Shown here: in pieces, positions 11,676 to 24,107 of the stretch
Numbering within the stretch: the stretch's first letter is position 1
Layout: the number at the start of each line of letters is the position of its first letter
Origin: Cliona cf. orientalis
Lineage: Eukaryota; Porifera; Demospongiae; Clionaida; Clionaidae
Length of the DNA: 64,000 nt
Assembly (NCBI GenBank): GCA_963930775.1
Contig: OZ005690.1
Location: 10,752,411-10,816,410 of the forward strand
Direction of reading: 5' to 3'
Position numbers and translations under genes: made by a program
Notes under the pieces: model-generated
What the model was told of the DNA's origin: nothing
Seen by the model: the letters and a program-made list of their open reading frames with translations, nothing else
Databases searched by the model: none

Positions 11676-12694
11676 TTAAGGTACCATTTAATTGCGTGGG
11701 CGTGAGCGTCAGGAATGGCTAATTCAATTAGCGAATCGTGAAGGGGCGTGGCCGAAGAGGCCATACGAGTGCTTTTGGTCGAAGGTGGGCGTGTCCAGAA
11801 TCGGCCAGGGATGATTATGCGCGTGTAATTAGCGACCGGAAGTGGCCCCTGAAGAAAAGGCCGGTAATTGCCCACATCAAAGCAAGATCAAAGCATTCTT
11901 TCTTAACTATTAACCGCAACGACAAAAAAAAAAAAAAAAAAAAAAAAGCTTATTAGGCCTAATTAAGCGTGTGGGCGTGTTCCTGGCACTGTGTGGAGTG
12001 TGTGCGTGTGCGTTAATGCAGGTTTTATTGCTTCCGATTGGGCGTGGCTTCACGGGCCAGTGCTTGGACATCGGCGCCTGGGACTTGGCCTCGGCGATAG
12101 GTGGGCGTGTCCCGGAAGCGGTGGTGACCTTTGAACCCCGCGAGGAGGCTTTGGGGGCGTGGCAGGAGGTCAAAGGTGAGGCCATGTCTGTTAATGAGGC
12201 ACTGTACGGCGGTGCGATCGAGGGGCCTGTACGGCTGGACGGAAGCTGACGATGGTTTGAAGCGGATGTGGTTGCGATGACGTGTCGTTACTCCGCCCAC
12301 ACAGGAAATGAGGTGAGCTCTTGCGTGGGCGGTGTGGCAGAACGGCCTCCAAGTGTTTGTGTGTGTTTTGGCCTTGAGGAAGCTGTGTGTTTTAATTGGG
12401 ATTGATTGTGGGCTTCCGGTGGACATCCGGTGGTTAGTAGGCACTTGATTGAGAATGGTGGTCCTTGGGGAACAGGGTGGGGCTGTTTTGGGCGTGGCCT
12501 GGCCCCTCCCTTCCGGCTCGGCTTCCGGTCCATGGAGGATATTAAACGAACACTTCCGGCTCTAGCAGCCACACCCCTGAGACCTGTGCAATTAAAAGGG
12601 CGTGGTTACACAACATGCACCTCACTAATGACTTTGATGTGGTTTAGGTGTCATATCCCCCACCTCACGCCCACGCAATTTAATGGTACCTTAA
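11676..12694. mobile_element. GC-rich nested element with TTAA ends
   Basis: Begins TTAAGGTACCATTTAATTGC and ends with a near-perfect complement (about 29 of 30). The outer TTAA on both sides could be the piggyBac-type target duplication. The interior is strikingly GC-rich for this window, with about a dozen GGGCGTG boxes in either orientation and several CCGGAAG motifs. No protein domain is recognised in the short overlapping ORFs. Confidence 0.65.
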
Positions 12695-13063
12695 CCCTTC
12701 TCGGATTGGCTGGCTAGTGGGCGCTGCGCCACGTGAAGCTCGAAGCGGGTGGGACCTAATGACGTAACCGTTTAAACTTAGTCCGGTCAGGTTGCAAGTG
12801 CGCATGCGCATTTGTCTATGCCGGCTCTTTAAGGTAGTCAAATCGAGTTCCGGTACCGGCTCAGTAGACACTGCGTTTAATTAATCTTGAGAACTTCATT
12901 ATTTATGTAAATCACATGTAGCTAGCTACCTAGCAAGGTCACTACACGAATAACAGGACTCTTTGAATACGTACATGAATTAATAATTTGCAGTAAAATG
13001 TTTATTTTTCCTTCAAATTAGTAGTAGCTAACAAAATTATTCCAGTAACTGTTTCCAGCTAGC

Positions 13064-15342
13064 TCAGTGACTTGCTATTGGAGTATCACTGACAGCTACT
13101 TGATGTCTTGGCTTATTTCCATTGAGATCAGTCACTTCTTCATAGATTATAGCAGCCGTATCTCTTCTGGTTGTGATTGTAATAGTAGCGTTGGTGCCAG
13201 TGGAATATGTTTTCCTCCCTTGTTGAGGAGTGTGTTGCATTGAGATATTGTAGATGGGATTTTCTACCACATCATAATCTTCAGTGGCTCTGTAAAAATT
13301 AAAGAGAAAATAATTATTTTACAGCATGGCTTCACTGCAATAGGAAATATTATTGCGCATGTGGGTGGATTAATAATAATACTCATCATACCGTTTTGTG
13401 TCCCCTGGCAATGTAGAGTCGTGTTGGAAATAGGTTGAGCATGTTTTACTGACTACGAGTCCTACTAGCGCTAGCATACTGACTACTGATACTAATAGCA
13501 GTAGAGAGGAGAGTCCTAGACCACTCCCCAGTCCGATGATCAAACCATTGATAGGCTCTTGAACAGACGTGGTTGTACCTGTAGTCTTGACACATTTTGA
13601 GCTTATCAGATCAAGAGGAGTGTTTATCTGTATGTGTGCATTGACACAGCACTGGTATGCTGTGCCTGGTAGTAATCCACTGACCTGGACCCTAGTGGTA
13701 CTTGTACTAATGTTGGGTACTCTCACTTCATGGATCTGCCTGTGATCAGATAGTGACGATGTTGATGTTGCACAAAGTACGCTATATCCGCTGATGTTTT
13801 TATCATTGGGAATGGACTGCTCAATGGGGGACCAAATTATTATCATTGAAGTAGAATTTTTTTGGACGGAGATGTTTTGTGGTGATGGAGAGTTGTTTGT
13901 TATTTTTGCTGTTACTTTGTGCCACTGATCATCAATACACACCTCCACTGTGTTGATATTTCCTTCATCACCACTGCTGGCATTGTAAACTCTGAACTCC
14001 ATATCTCTGCACACTGAACATTATTGTGTACGTAATAATAATTTTGCCTTTGTGCACATAGTATTTTCCATGCATGCATACTGTGATACTATTATTGAGC
14101 TGTCTGTGAAAACATTTAAGCATGAACTAGAAGGTTTCTGAATTTTGATAAATTCAGTATAATTACATTTATGCATAATGCATATGGTTACCTTGTAGGT
14201 ATAAACTCTCGTTCATGCCTCCCCTGGAGTTTGTTATGCTACATGTGTAATTCCCGGCTGCTTCTGATGACTTATCAACAATTTTCAACCTGTTCTCATA
14301 AGTAGCACTAGTTGCGTTTATGATTATCTGTGAGTATTCATAAAAATCTTCCATGGTCAATCTGATATTTACGTTGTCCTTTGACCAAGTAACATCTGTG
14401 GCTGGTCCACCAGTTGATGTACAGGTGATGATTTGACTTGTTCTGTCATACTGAACAGACACGTTAGTCACACTTCCTATCATTAAGGGAATAAAATGTT
14501 AAGTTATGAATCAGTTTTTCACATGTTAAGTTATGAATCATATGGTTATAATAGTTGTTGGTACAATAATCATCATTTTTAGCACACACATATACCTTCA
14601 TCTTCAGGATAAATGCCAGCATAGAGGTGGTGAGTGATATTATCTCTATCCATCATCTCACAATGGTAGATCCCACTAGGCAAATCAGTATTATTTATAA
14701 GATTTAGCCCAATAGATTGGTTTCCAGTTATTGATGCTATCTCAGAACCGTTTGGTAGGAACCAATATCCGGATGGTTTCTTTAAGGACACTGCATATCT
14801 CAAAAATATTACCTTTACGTAAGCATTGTACACCAGCATTCTCTGTACCTTTGTCATTACTGGTACCACAGTTGTGCTGAGGCAGACAATCTAATAAGTT
14901 GCTCTCTGATCCATTGCATCCCACATCATCCAGAGCAAAGAACGAAAGTGTACTAGGACCATACCACTCTGGAGTTGACCAGCCGTCAATCGCTTTAGCA
15001 CCTGATATTATTGTAATGCTCACACGCCATACACATTAACATTATTAATACACCTTCTTCTGAAAGTCCCAGTTGCCCGCACACAACAGCAGCATCATTT
15101 TCATCCCATTCATCATCACAGCTCTCCCCCACTGCTGGTTTCTACAGACCTCCACTCTTCCCTCTCGATAATGCCTACCTCCACTCAAACGAACATCACC
15201 ATCTTCACAAGCTTCTGAAGTTACACAGATCCTAGTTAAGAAGTTAAGATTCATTAGTTAGCTATATTATACCTGCTCTGGATCCATCAAGATTCCACAA
15301 TATCATAATGAGTACTATTATTAAGAGTAAATAATTTGTCAT
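13064..15342 (-). pseudogene. SRCR-Ig-FN3 receptor, class B, frameshifted with half an Ig1
   Basis: Minus-strand exons: tail 13064-13289 (NPIY and IIYEEV), FN3-transmembrane 13392-14013, Ig2 14192-14476, remnant of Ig1 14596-14790, SRCR half 2 14813-15001, SRCR half 1 15054-15214, signal peptide 15273-15342 (an unusual leader starting MTNYLLLIIVL). SRCR half 1 is 161 nt; one base is missing in the run encoding GRVCDD, which shifts the frame. Ig1 lacks its first half, including the first cysteine; only 22 nt separate its remnant from the SRCR exon, too short for a normal intron. FN3 and Ig2 remain open. Pseudogene is the simplest reading, though transcripts starting downstream are possible. 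Confidence 0.75.
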
Positions 15343-17068
15343 GATTCCAAACTTGACAACTCTGAGATATCAAAATATTTATGGCTATATCTCTGAGACT
15401 CAATTTCTATAAAACAAAGTGCAATTGACCTCCCAGTGAAGGCACTTTCATGGAGGGCCGTTAATGATAGTTTTGAGAAGTTTCAGGTAACAATTTGTAG
15501 GAAAAGCCTTATTTTTGTTTCTGAGCAGCTGCCGCGACTGGTTCTAGCATGGTCTACACGTTTATTGCTTTGATGATTTATTACAGTAGCTTATTAAGTG
15601 CACACTATAATTTATAGGCGTTAATTATTATTATTAAAGCGACAATTAATGTCAAATCACTGAGAAAAATGTTTCGTGACGTAATTTCTACTTGACTTTC
15701 CTATTAGTCTACACTGTAGGAGGTTGCATGCTTCACTTTCAGTGATAACAGTGACATAGATGTAACACTAACAGTAATATTATTGAACTCAATCAGCTCA
15801 TGTGACCAGTTAAAGGTAATTCCTATGAGTTTATAATCCCCTTGTGGTTTGGAATCGATGCCCCTTCAACACTTGTGGGTTGTTTATTTTTGTACATAAT
15901 TTGTACTATACAATACAATGTCATGATAATTATATTATTATTGTGGATGTGTATTATACCATGCTAAAACATGTACGTTACACATTAAGTGTCCTGATTA
16001 TGGAATGCTATAGATGATAATATATACTAATTAATGGCTAGTATAGTCTAAGATATCCTCATTGATTGTAGCCTTATGTGCATGTGTTACCAGTTGTTGC
16101 CCTTTTGGGTAAAGGTAGTTTCGAATTCATATGAAACTTAATTTTCAATCTTCTTACACTTTTAGTTGTGGCTTTCTACGATTATAATATTGTTGTTCTT
16201 TTGACCATTTGGGTGACTCTCTAATCTTATGATATTACCCCAAACCTATCACCTTTCATGAATGTTTAAAACCGTGACATGCAGTGACATATTTTCAATC
16301 TTCTTATATTACTTTTAGCCATGGTTTTTTACAACCATATAATATTGCTGTTCTTTTGATCATTTGGGTGCCTCTCTAATCTAAGACTTATGATATTACC
16401 CCAAACCTATCACCTTTCATGAATGTTCAAAACCGTGACATGCAGTGACATAGTGCTATGGCTATATAAAATAGGCCCACAGTGAATATCATTAATTTTT
16501 GTGCAGGCACTATAGTTAGCTAGATACAATGCCATACTTTCGTAATGTCGTATACTGTTCATTCATATTACATGCATTATGTACTGAATGTTGCTATTAT
16601 ACCCATATAATACACTGACATAATAATAGTGCATGCATGCATATACTATGCATTTTGTATTGCGTACATACACATAATATTATATTAATGATGTATATAT
16701 ACGTAGCATACCAATGGGAATGAGTAAACACAGTGCAGGGTAAAGTGAAAGGACTACTGAATCAGTCTAAGCCAGTAATTTGGCACATAGTATATATTAT
16801 GGTGTAATCATAACTATAAAGTGAATGTGCCTCTTTGTTTTCTATACAGTGAAGCTGTGATTATTCGTGAGCTTTCTGCTACATAAAATGTATCTTTAGA
16901 GAAACAGAACTGGGAGTTAAAATAGCACATATCTAGCCAATCATAACAATACAGCAGTGATTGCCTTACATAATTATTCTTTTATGCTGTGTATAGATAA
17001 TAATACTATTTGAGATCTTAGACTCAGCTCACTGTCACTGATCAGAAGCATTCCTGTTTGAAATAGCA
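15343..17068. other. Divergent intergenic region, one copy of a segmental duplication
   Basis: Head-to-head spacer between the class B locus at 15342 and the class A gene at 17069. From about 15430 it matches 54120-57140 over most of its length, apart from insertions in that copy. No ORF recognised. An internal direct repeat (ATATTTTCAATCTTCTTA...CATGCAGTGACAT) occurs at about 16140-16290 and again at about 16290-16450. Confidence 0.6.
16719..16765 (+). promoter_or_regulatory. Conserved upstream element of class A gene
   Basis: ATGAGTAAACACAGTGCAGG followed by AAAGTGAAAGGACTACTGAA. The same pair of blocks occurs about 240-450 bp upstream of the ATG of other plus-strand receptor genes and, mirrored, upstream of minus-strand ones. 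Regulatory role inferred from conservation and position. Confidence 0.55.
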
Positions 17069-19840
17069 ATGAACCTACAGTCAATAGCTCTATTTAATTC
17101 GTGGATATTGATCCTTATCATCCAGTCATCAGATCAAGGTATGCCTGCAGCATTTAAATTTAGTTTAATTGCTAACATGTATGCTCCATATTATATAGCT
17201 TGTGAAGATGGTGATGTTCGCTTGAGTGGAGGTAGGCATTATCGAGAGGGAAGGGTGGAGGTCTGTAGAAACCAGCAGTGGGGGAGAGTCTGTGATGATG
17301 CCTGGGATGAAAATGATGCTGCTGTTGTGTGCAGACAACTGGGACTTTCAGAAGAAGGTATTTCAAAATTAGTAGATTATAATAATATATGTTCCATAAG
17401 CATCACAATATCAGGTACTGAAGCAATTAATACAAGGCACACAACTCCAGATTGGTATGGTCCTAGTACACTTTCATTTTTTGCTCTGGATGATGTAGGA
17501 TGCAATGGATCAGAGAGCAACTTATTAGATTGCCTGCCTAAGCATAACTGTGGTGAACGTATGAGCAACGGTATAGATCTCGAGAATGCTGGTGTACAAT
17601 GCTTACGTAAAGGTATGGATGGTTATAAATAATTATCATTATAATACTAATAATCAGCAACAGCTGATAAAAATTTGATTACGGGCCATTTTAGGAGTCA
17701 AATTAGAGTATGGACCCAATCAAGAAAGCAATAATACTTTAATCACACAAGAGGATGACAAGGTGCTATTTTGTTCAACTGATAGAGAAAATTGTTGCAA
17801 TGATGAGTTTGATATTCCTGGAAGCTGGTTTTTACCAAATGGATCAAAAATATCAACTAACACTCAATTAATCAATATTGCTTTGGGAAACCAAACTGTG
17901 GGATTGAATGTTAGTCCTAATTTACCCAGTGGGATCTACCACTGTGAGATGATGGACAGGGACAATGTCACTCACCACCTCTATGCTGGCATTTACCCTG
18001 AAGATGAAGGTATGTGCTAATATAATATTATTATTATTATTATTACTATTGTAACAACAATAGCCGCAAATATTAATGGTTCTGTTCATTGGACTAATAG
18101 GACATGTAACTAACATATCTGTTCAGTATGATAGAACAAGTCAAACCATCACCTGTACATCAAGTGGTGGACCAGCCACAGGTGTTACTTGGTCAAAGAA
18201 CAATATCAGATTAAGTACAGCTTCCAATGAAGATCTTTATGAACACTCACAGATTATCATGAACACAACTAGTGCTACTTATGAAAACAGGTTGAGGATT
18301 TTAGACAAGTCATCAGAAGCAGCCGGGACTTACACATGTGAAGTCACAAATCCCAGGGGAAGCATAAATGGGAGTTTATACATACAAGGTAACTATTATG
18401 CAAAAGACAGCTGCTGTAATCATTATTATGAAAAATTCAGTATGCAGAGATTTGGAACTCAGGATCAACAACAAAAGTGATGTCCATGGGAGTACTGTGG
18501 AGATGTGTATTGATGACCAATGGCATGAAGCAAAACTTAGCATGCTTCTAGAAAACTACTCTCAACCACTACAAGACATCTCTGTCATGATAGCAGATTC
18601 AAATTCAGTGATGATAAAATGGTCTGGGCAGCAGTCTAGTCCCAATAATAATAAAAACACCAGTGGATACGACTTATCATGCACAGCATCATCACTCTCT
18701 GATCACGGACAGATCCATGAAGTGAGAGTATCCAACATTAGCACAAGTACCACTAGGGTCCAGGTCAGTGGATTACTACCAGGCACGGCATACCAGTGCT
18801 GTGTCAATGCACACATACAGACAAACACTCCACTTGATCTGATAAGCTCAAACTGTGTTACAGTTTCAACATCAATTGCAAAATCCAAGGAAGTTAGTAG
18901 CTTCAGTGACTCTTTTGAATTAGCTACTGGCCTTGGGGCTGGACTTGGTCTCCTGCTGATTTTAGTGTGTATGGGATCAATGCTTATCAATATGTTTCTC
19001 ATCAAGCGTTTACTAAAGGAGAAAGATCGAGGTACTAACTTAAAGATGAAATTTTCATCAACAAATCAGTAAGTAGATAATGATTTCTATACAGAACTGG
19101 TAACCTCTTCCGTCCTCTCTAAGCCTTCTTCCTTATCTTTAAATCTATTGATGTTAGCTACATGTTTAAAAGGTTTATAGATATCTATATTGACATTTCT
19201 TTGATCACAGTATCCCCCAATAGCTATATATACCTAGTATTGGAACCCCTCTATTCCAAATATCCTTATAGGGCAGCTTAAAGTATATGCCCTGATTTAA
19301 ATTTAAAGGATATGTCCTCATTTCAGTGATAGTTTGATAGTATACTTAGCTAGGACCATGCATAGTGTCGTGAGATGTCCCCAATTTAGGAGCGTCCCCT
19401 AATAGGCTTTAGAGGGATTCCACTATCAACCATGATATTTTTACAGAGTGTCTGATGAAGATGATTCTGATCATGATGAGCACTTGGTTGGTAACCCCAT
19501 CTATGGTGACTCCTTGCCTGGGGCGAGCGAAAACACTGAAACCCCTGAGAGAGAAAGCTACGACGTTCTTCGCCATAACACTGGGGCAATGCAACGGGGA
19601 GTGATTCCTATGGGAGCATATGAAACAATCAATAATCTTCCCAACAGAGCCAGCAGCAATGGAGACAGTGTACTGCTACAGGGAGATGACGCATCTGTGT
19701 ATGCTAAACTTGGAGCTGAGGGTGTAGCAGTTGGTGAAATTGAAGTTGTTAATGAAGGTGTGAATGCTGGAGTTGAAGAAAACGAGTTGTCAATGAGATC
19801 ACCATATGCTAACATTTTTGAGATAAGTCCTAGCGATTAA
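17069..19840 (+). CDS. SRCR-Ig-Ig-FN3-TM receptor, class A tail, complete
   Basis: Exons 17069-17138, 17199-17357, 17415-17612, 17695-18009, 18101-18388, 18441-19068 and 19447-19840 splice with GT-AG ends into 2052 nt (683 aa). Signal peptide about 1-23 (MNLQSIALFNSWILILII). SRCR about 24-143 with the six canonical group-A cysteines (VCDD, VVCRQLG, VGCNG, LLDC, HNC, GVQC) plus two extra (ACEDG, VEVC). Ig1 about 144-248 (CSTD...SWFLP...YHCEM), Ig2 about 249-344 (CTSSGG...VTWS...YTCEV), then a short SRCR-like stub and FN3 ([15 protein letters not shown]). Transmembrane helix about 507-531. The tail has tyrosines near 572 (NPIY), 591 (YDVL), 611 (YETI), 638 (SVYAKL) and 673 (SPYANI); the last two fit an ITIM pattern. 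Type I surface receptor; ligand unknown. Best reference copy for the family in this window. Confidence 0.9.
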
Positions 19841-21196
19841 GAATAGGTTCAGAAAAAAAAACCTGAGATACAAATTATGTTAATTGTAACAATTATGCCT
19901 CTATACCCTTTAGTGTGGCCACATACTGTAACAATTAACTCTGCAGAATTGTCATGATAATAATATTAATATTGGTGACATTACTCAGTTTGTAAGCAAA
20001 TTTAAGTGACTCTTGATTTTAGTAACCTCATTTAATTTATCATTGATAGGATCATTGCCATTATCGTATTCTCATTATAGACTAGTTCCTTCTCCTGGAG
20101 ATGATAAATATTGTAGTATAACTGTTTCTGTTTGAATATCGATCATCTCAAGCAACTCATGCAGTTACGCTACTATGATACCCTATACCATTGTGATAAT
20201 ACAATAATATAGGTACGATACCTCTATGTTAGTAAATTGAGGCTTGAAAGCTAATAATATACTCAGTCTCTGTATATATACATTAGTTAATAAGTTAGAA
20301 AAACTATCTATGTGTTTTTGCAAAGTATGATCAGTGCTGATGTTATTTTGAGAATTGAAAGTGAAAAAACAGTTATAATAATAATGCATGGGTTCAGTGA
20401 CCAGACAGAGAGAGATCGTGACTGTGTAGGCATAATTACTATGAGTAGGTATACTGTAGATGGTACCATCTGGCCACAGGAGCCACATCTCATGATCACT
20501 GGCTTAATACCGAAAATTTGGGGGGATTAGAGAGTTTCACCCTAATGTTAAAAAAAACAAGCAACACTCATCTAATCTGTGGCTACTCGGAAAGCTGCAT
20601 GGGACTTTTTTGTATGTGCATGGCTACAGTGAATTTAAAAATTCATGGAAACTGCATTTACCCAAAAGATTGAAATTACAAACAATAGGTATAGCTACTC
20701 TAATTAGCTACGTAGCCGCTATCTCACAGATCAAATCATGCTTCCTCTCCCACGAGTTCTTGAAGATAGGAGCTGATGATGATATTTTAGTCCTAACTCT
20801 CAACAATTAAACTAGTAAAAAACGCTAAATGAAACTCTCTCAAATTATCGCACACTAGCTCTGTCTGAGCAAAAAATGAGGCCGAAGTTCACGTATCACG
20901 TGACCGGTATTAATGGGTCCATCTGGTTATTTAATTATTAATTTAAACATGCTGTCTGAGTCTGGCCAAATACACTGTTATATGTGCAGCCTTACTACGA
21001 TGGGGAATCACATGTAGCTTAGCTTCCTATAGCGAGGTCACTACACTAATTATGAAACCATATAATTATTTCACATTCTGCTTTAATGTACATTCTAGTA
21101 ATTTTTGCAACAAACTTAATGTTAATTATCTACTCTTCCTTCAAGTTAGTAGTAGCTAACAAAGCTATTGCAGTAGCTGTACTATTTCCAGCTAGC
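19841..21196. other. 3' flank of class A gene with relic tail exon
   Basis: About 600 bp here recur after the class A genes at 29840 and 59857 (blocks TTCTCCTGGAGATGATAAA and GGTTCAGTGACCAGACAGAG). At 20766 the words GAGCTGATGATGAT mark a truncated remnant of the tail end seen intact in the gene ending at 48523. No complete gene. Confidence 0.6.
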
Positions 21197-21474
21197 TCAG
21201 TGACTTGCTATTGGAGTATCACTGACAGCTACTTGCTGTCTTGGTTTATTTCCACCGAGACCAGTCACTTCTTCATAAGTTACATTAGCCGTGTCTCCTC
21301 TGGTTGTGGTTGTAACAGTAGCCTTGGTGCCAGTGGGACATGTTATTGTCCGTTATTGTGGAGTGTGTTGCATGGAGATGTTGTAAATGGGGTTGGCTAC
21401 CAAGTCATACTCTTCAGTGATGCTATAATATAAGAAAGAGAGAGAATAATAATATTATCATAATTTATAATTAA

Positions 21475-21559
21475 CCGATAGTCCAATTGCTGACCCTTGT
21501 TGTGGAGTGGAGATATTGTAAATGGGGCTAACTACCAAGTCGTACTCTTCAGTGACTCT
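21475..21559 (-). other. Alternative terminal exon 7a of the class B locus
   Basis: After the acceptor ACATGCAG it reads VTEEYDLV, then SPIY where others have NPxY, then NISTPQQGSAIG and soon a stop. It sits between the transmembrane exon and the longer tail exon and starts in the same phase, so it could serve as a substitute last exon. Confidence 0.6.
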
Positions 21560-21975
21560 GCATGTAAGAAAGAGAGAAATAACGAATAACTATTGGAAGG
21601 TTTAGAGAAGAAGGAAGCAGCACGCGTTGTAGCCAGTTTTGTAGAGATCGTTATCTACTTACTGATTTGTTGATGAAATTTTCACCTTAGTGCTTCGATC
21701 TTTCTCCTTTAGTAAACGCTTTATGAGGAATATGTTGATTAGTATTGATCCCATGCTCACTACAATCAGCAGGAGACCCAGTCCAGCCCCAAATCCAGCA
21801 GCTAAGTCAAAAGAGTCACCACAGCTACTCATTTTATCAGATTTTGATGTTGAAACTGTGACACAATTGGAGCTTATCAGATCAAATGGAGTGTTTCTCT
21901 GTATGTGTGCATTGACACAGCACTGGTATGCCGTGCCTGGTAGTAATCCACTGACCTGGGCCCTAGCGGTACTTG

Positions 21976-24107
21976 TACGGTGGCCCTGGAGGTCACGCGT
22001 CATTCCAGTTTGGCTCCTCCTACCTCCGTGCGTCGTCATGCCAGTTCCTGTCCTCCCACCTCCGTCACTCCAGTTCTGCATTGGTCGTCATGCCAGTTAC
22101 TGTCCTCCGTCACGCCAGTTCCTGTCTTCGCACCTCCGTCACTCCAGTCGCTGTGTTCGAATCTCCATCATTCCAGTACTTCTCAGTCCTCACTCCAGTG
22201 ACCTACCCTCGTCAGTCGGCACGCCAGTTGCTGTCCTCCATCATTCCAGTGAGGGGCTGTCCTCGACTTGAACTCGTGCCTTTGCACCCTGAACCCCTAA
22301 TTTTACACCGCTCATAACACTAATGAAGATGAAAATCTTGTTGTTCTAATACTTTTACTGATGACCAGTGTCTGGTCTAGCTACACAGGGATGTCGGATG
22401 ATCCTGAGGTTGATAGCTGTGAGTCAACTACTCTATGGCAAGTGTATGAATGTTGCTAGTGACTCCCCGAATTGCAACTCACTGGTGCCAGTGTATAGGC
22501 TTGGCAGTCTAGTGCACTATTTGAACCTGACTATCATGAGTATGCTGGGATCATATCCCTTGGGGCTGTTGGGGCACTGCTTCAGACTAAGCCCAATCAC
22601 GGTATAGGGAACGACTACACGCTAGGTCTGAATCCTGTATGAACCCCTGGCAAACTAATGTCATATTCCAGGGTATGACAAATTATTCCTTTCTCCTGGT
22701 CCTATGTGTGATGATCGTATTTAGCTAGTGAGTCGAGGGTGCTACTAGAGGACAAACTAATTAAGTCATTGCAATGTGATCATGACAGCTATTGCACACT
22801 GTAAGTAAGCTAATAATATTGTAACAGAATACTGATTCCAGTGTCATACCCTGGAATACGACATTAGTTTTGCCAGGGGTTTGTACATGATTCAGACCTC
22901 TCCTCAACTCCGACACAATCATGACTTTCCATCCCACTATCTGTACCCTTTCTCATCTTCCTTCTTTTTCTGTAAGCGTCGTTCCCATCTGGAACTGTTT
23001 ACACCCTGATGTTGTATCATCCTCTCCTCCTATTTTTAAGCATTTGTTGAAATTATTGCCTGTAATTTAAGTTTTATTCTCTTTCACCACTTGCTTGTAT
23101 ATTCTCACTGCTTATGTTTTTGGGCAGCCTTAATATTAGCCTTTTTGGCTAGGTGGCTTGTCCTGATGTATACTGTATTCTTGTACATTGAACTTGTGTA
23201 AAGAAAAAAGCCCAATCAGGATATAGTGAACGCCGGGCTGCTAGCTATAGGGGTGAGGGGTGAAAAATGATGGCTGAATGATGGACAAGTTGTTCTTGAT
23301 ATGATAACACAAAGCTGTCTTCTGTTTTCTCTTTGTGGAGAGAGTTGACCGGTTTAGATGAGCAGGTGGTCATAACTGTCACTCCAGTTCTCGGTAACCA
23401 AACCGTTGGATAGCTTCCAGCTTTTGGGAGTGGATTGCAAAGTGAGGGTCCCACAAAGGAGCGCAGTAGTCCAGTGTAGGCAACACCAGAAATTTGTAGA
23501 GCTGGGTTAAGACTTAGTCTGAAGCAGGGCCCCAACAGTCCCGAGTTGATGACCCAGGCATACTCATGATAGTCTTCAAATAGTGCACTTGACTGCCAAG
23601 CCTATACACTGGCACCAGTGGGTTGCAATTCGGGGAGTCACTAGCAACATTCATACACTTGCCATAGAGTAGTCTAGCTGACTCACTATCAACCTCAGGA
23701 TCATCCCTGTGTAGCTAGACCAGACACTGGTCATCAGTAAAAGTATTCAGAACAACAAGATTTTCATCTTCATTAGTGTTATGAGGGGTTCAGGGTGCAA
23801 AGGCACGAGGTTCAAGTCGAGGACAGCCCCTCACTGGAATGATGGAGGACAGCAACTGGCGTGACGACTGACGAGGGTAGGTCACTGGAGTGAGGACTGA
23901 GAAGTACTGGAATGATGGAGATTCGAACACAGCGACTGGAGTGACGGAGGTGCGAAGACAGGAACTGGCGTGACGGAGTACAGCAACTGGCATGACGACC
24001 AATGCAGAACTGGAGTGACGGAGGTGGGAGGACAGGAACTGGCATGACGACGCACGGAGGTAGGAGGAGCCAAACTGGAATGACGCGTGACCTCCAGGGC
24101 CACCGTA
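21976..24107. mobile_element. 2.1-kb foldback element in FN3 exon
   Basis: Begins TACGGTGGCCCTGGAGGTCA and ends with its complement; inverted similarity extends about 600 bp into each side. Target repeat TACTTG (21970-21975 and 24108-24113), confirmed by the uninterrupted FN3 exons of paralogues; a slightly imperfect 8-bp duplication is also possible. The outer arms contain tandem ~35-40-bp units of the form CACTCCAGT...CCTCCGT. The spacer holds another small inverted repeat (about 22637-22680 and 22841-22884). No transposase seen. Confidence 0.85.

Larger units (their letters stand above)
9956..12876. mobile_element. 2.9-kb TIR element with ~130-bp inverted repeats
   Basis: Ends ACGCAGTGTCTACTGAGCC and complement, with inverted similarity continuing about 130 bp on each side (9956-10085 and 12749-12876). 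Target duplication TTA (9953-9955 and 12877-12879), as in PIF/Harbinger-like elements. Each arm contains GGTTACGTCATT and GCGCATGCGCA. No transposase ORF is recognisable; the interior carries at least two further nested inverted-repeat elements. Confidence 0.8.

Noticed and set aside
11558-12717. Several 90-140 codon ORFs on both strands
   Set aside because: They overlap in all frames in GC-rich element DNA and show no domain.
18703-19005. Antisense ORF (about 100 codons) opposite the FN3-transmembrane exon, recurring in many paralogues
   Set aside because: It recurs because the sense exon is conserved; it has no leader, domain or independent start context.
19447-19840. Class A tail as a classical ITAM
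   Set aside because: Spacing between YxxL/I motifs (about 15-35 residues) does not fit the 6-8 residue ITAM spacing; single ITIM-like motifs fit better.
21973-22317. Three overlapping ORFs rich in Ser/Pro/Thr/Val
   Set aside because: They are translations of tandem repeats in the arms of the foldback element and reappear inverted at 23790-24103.
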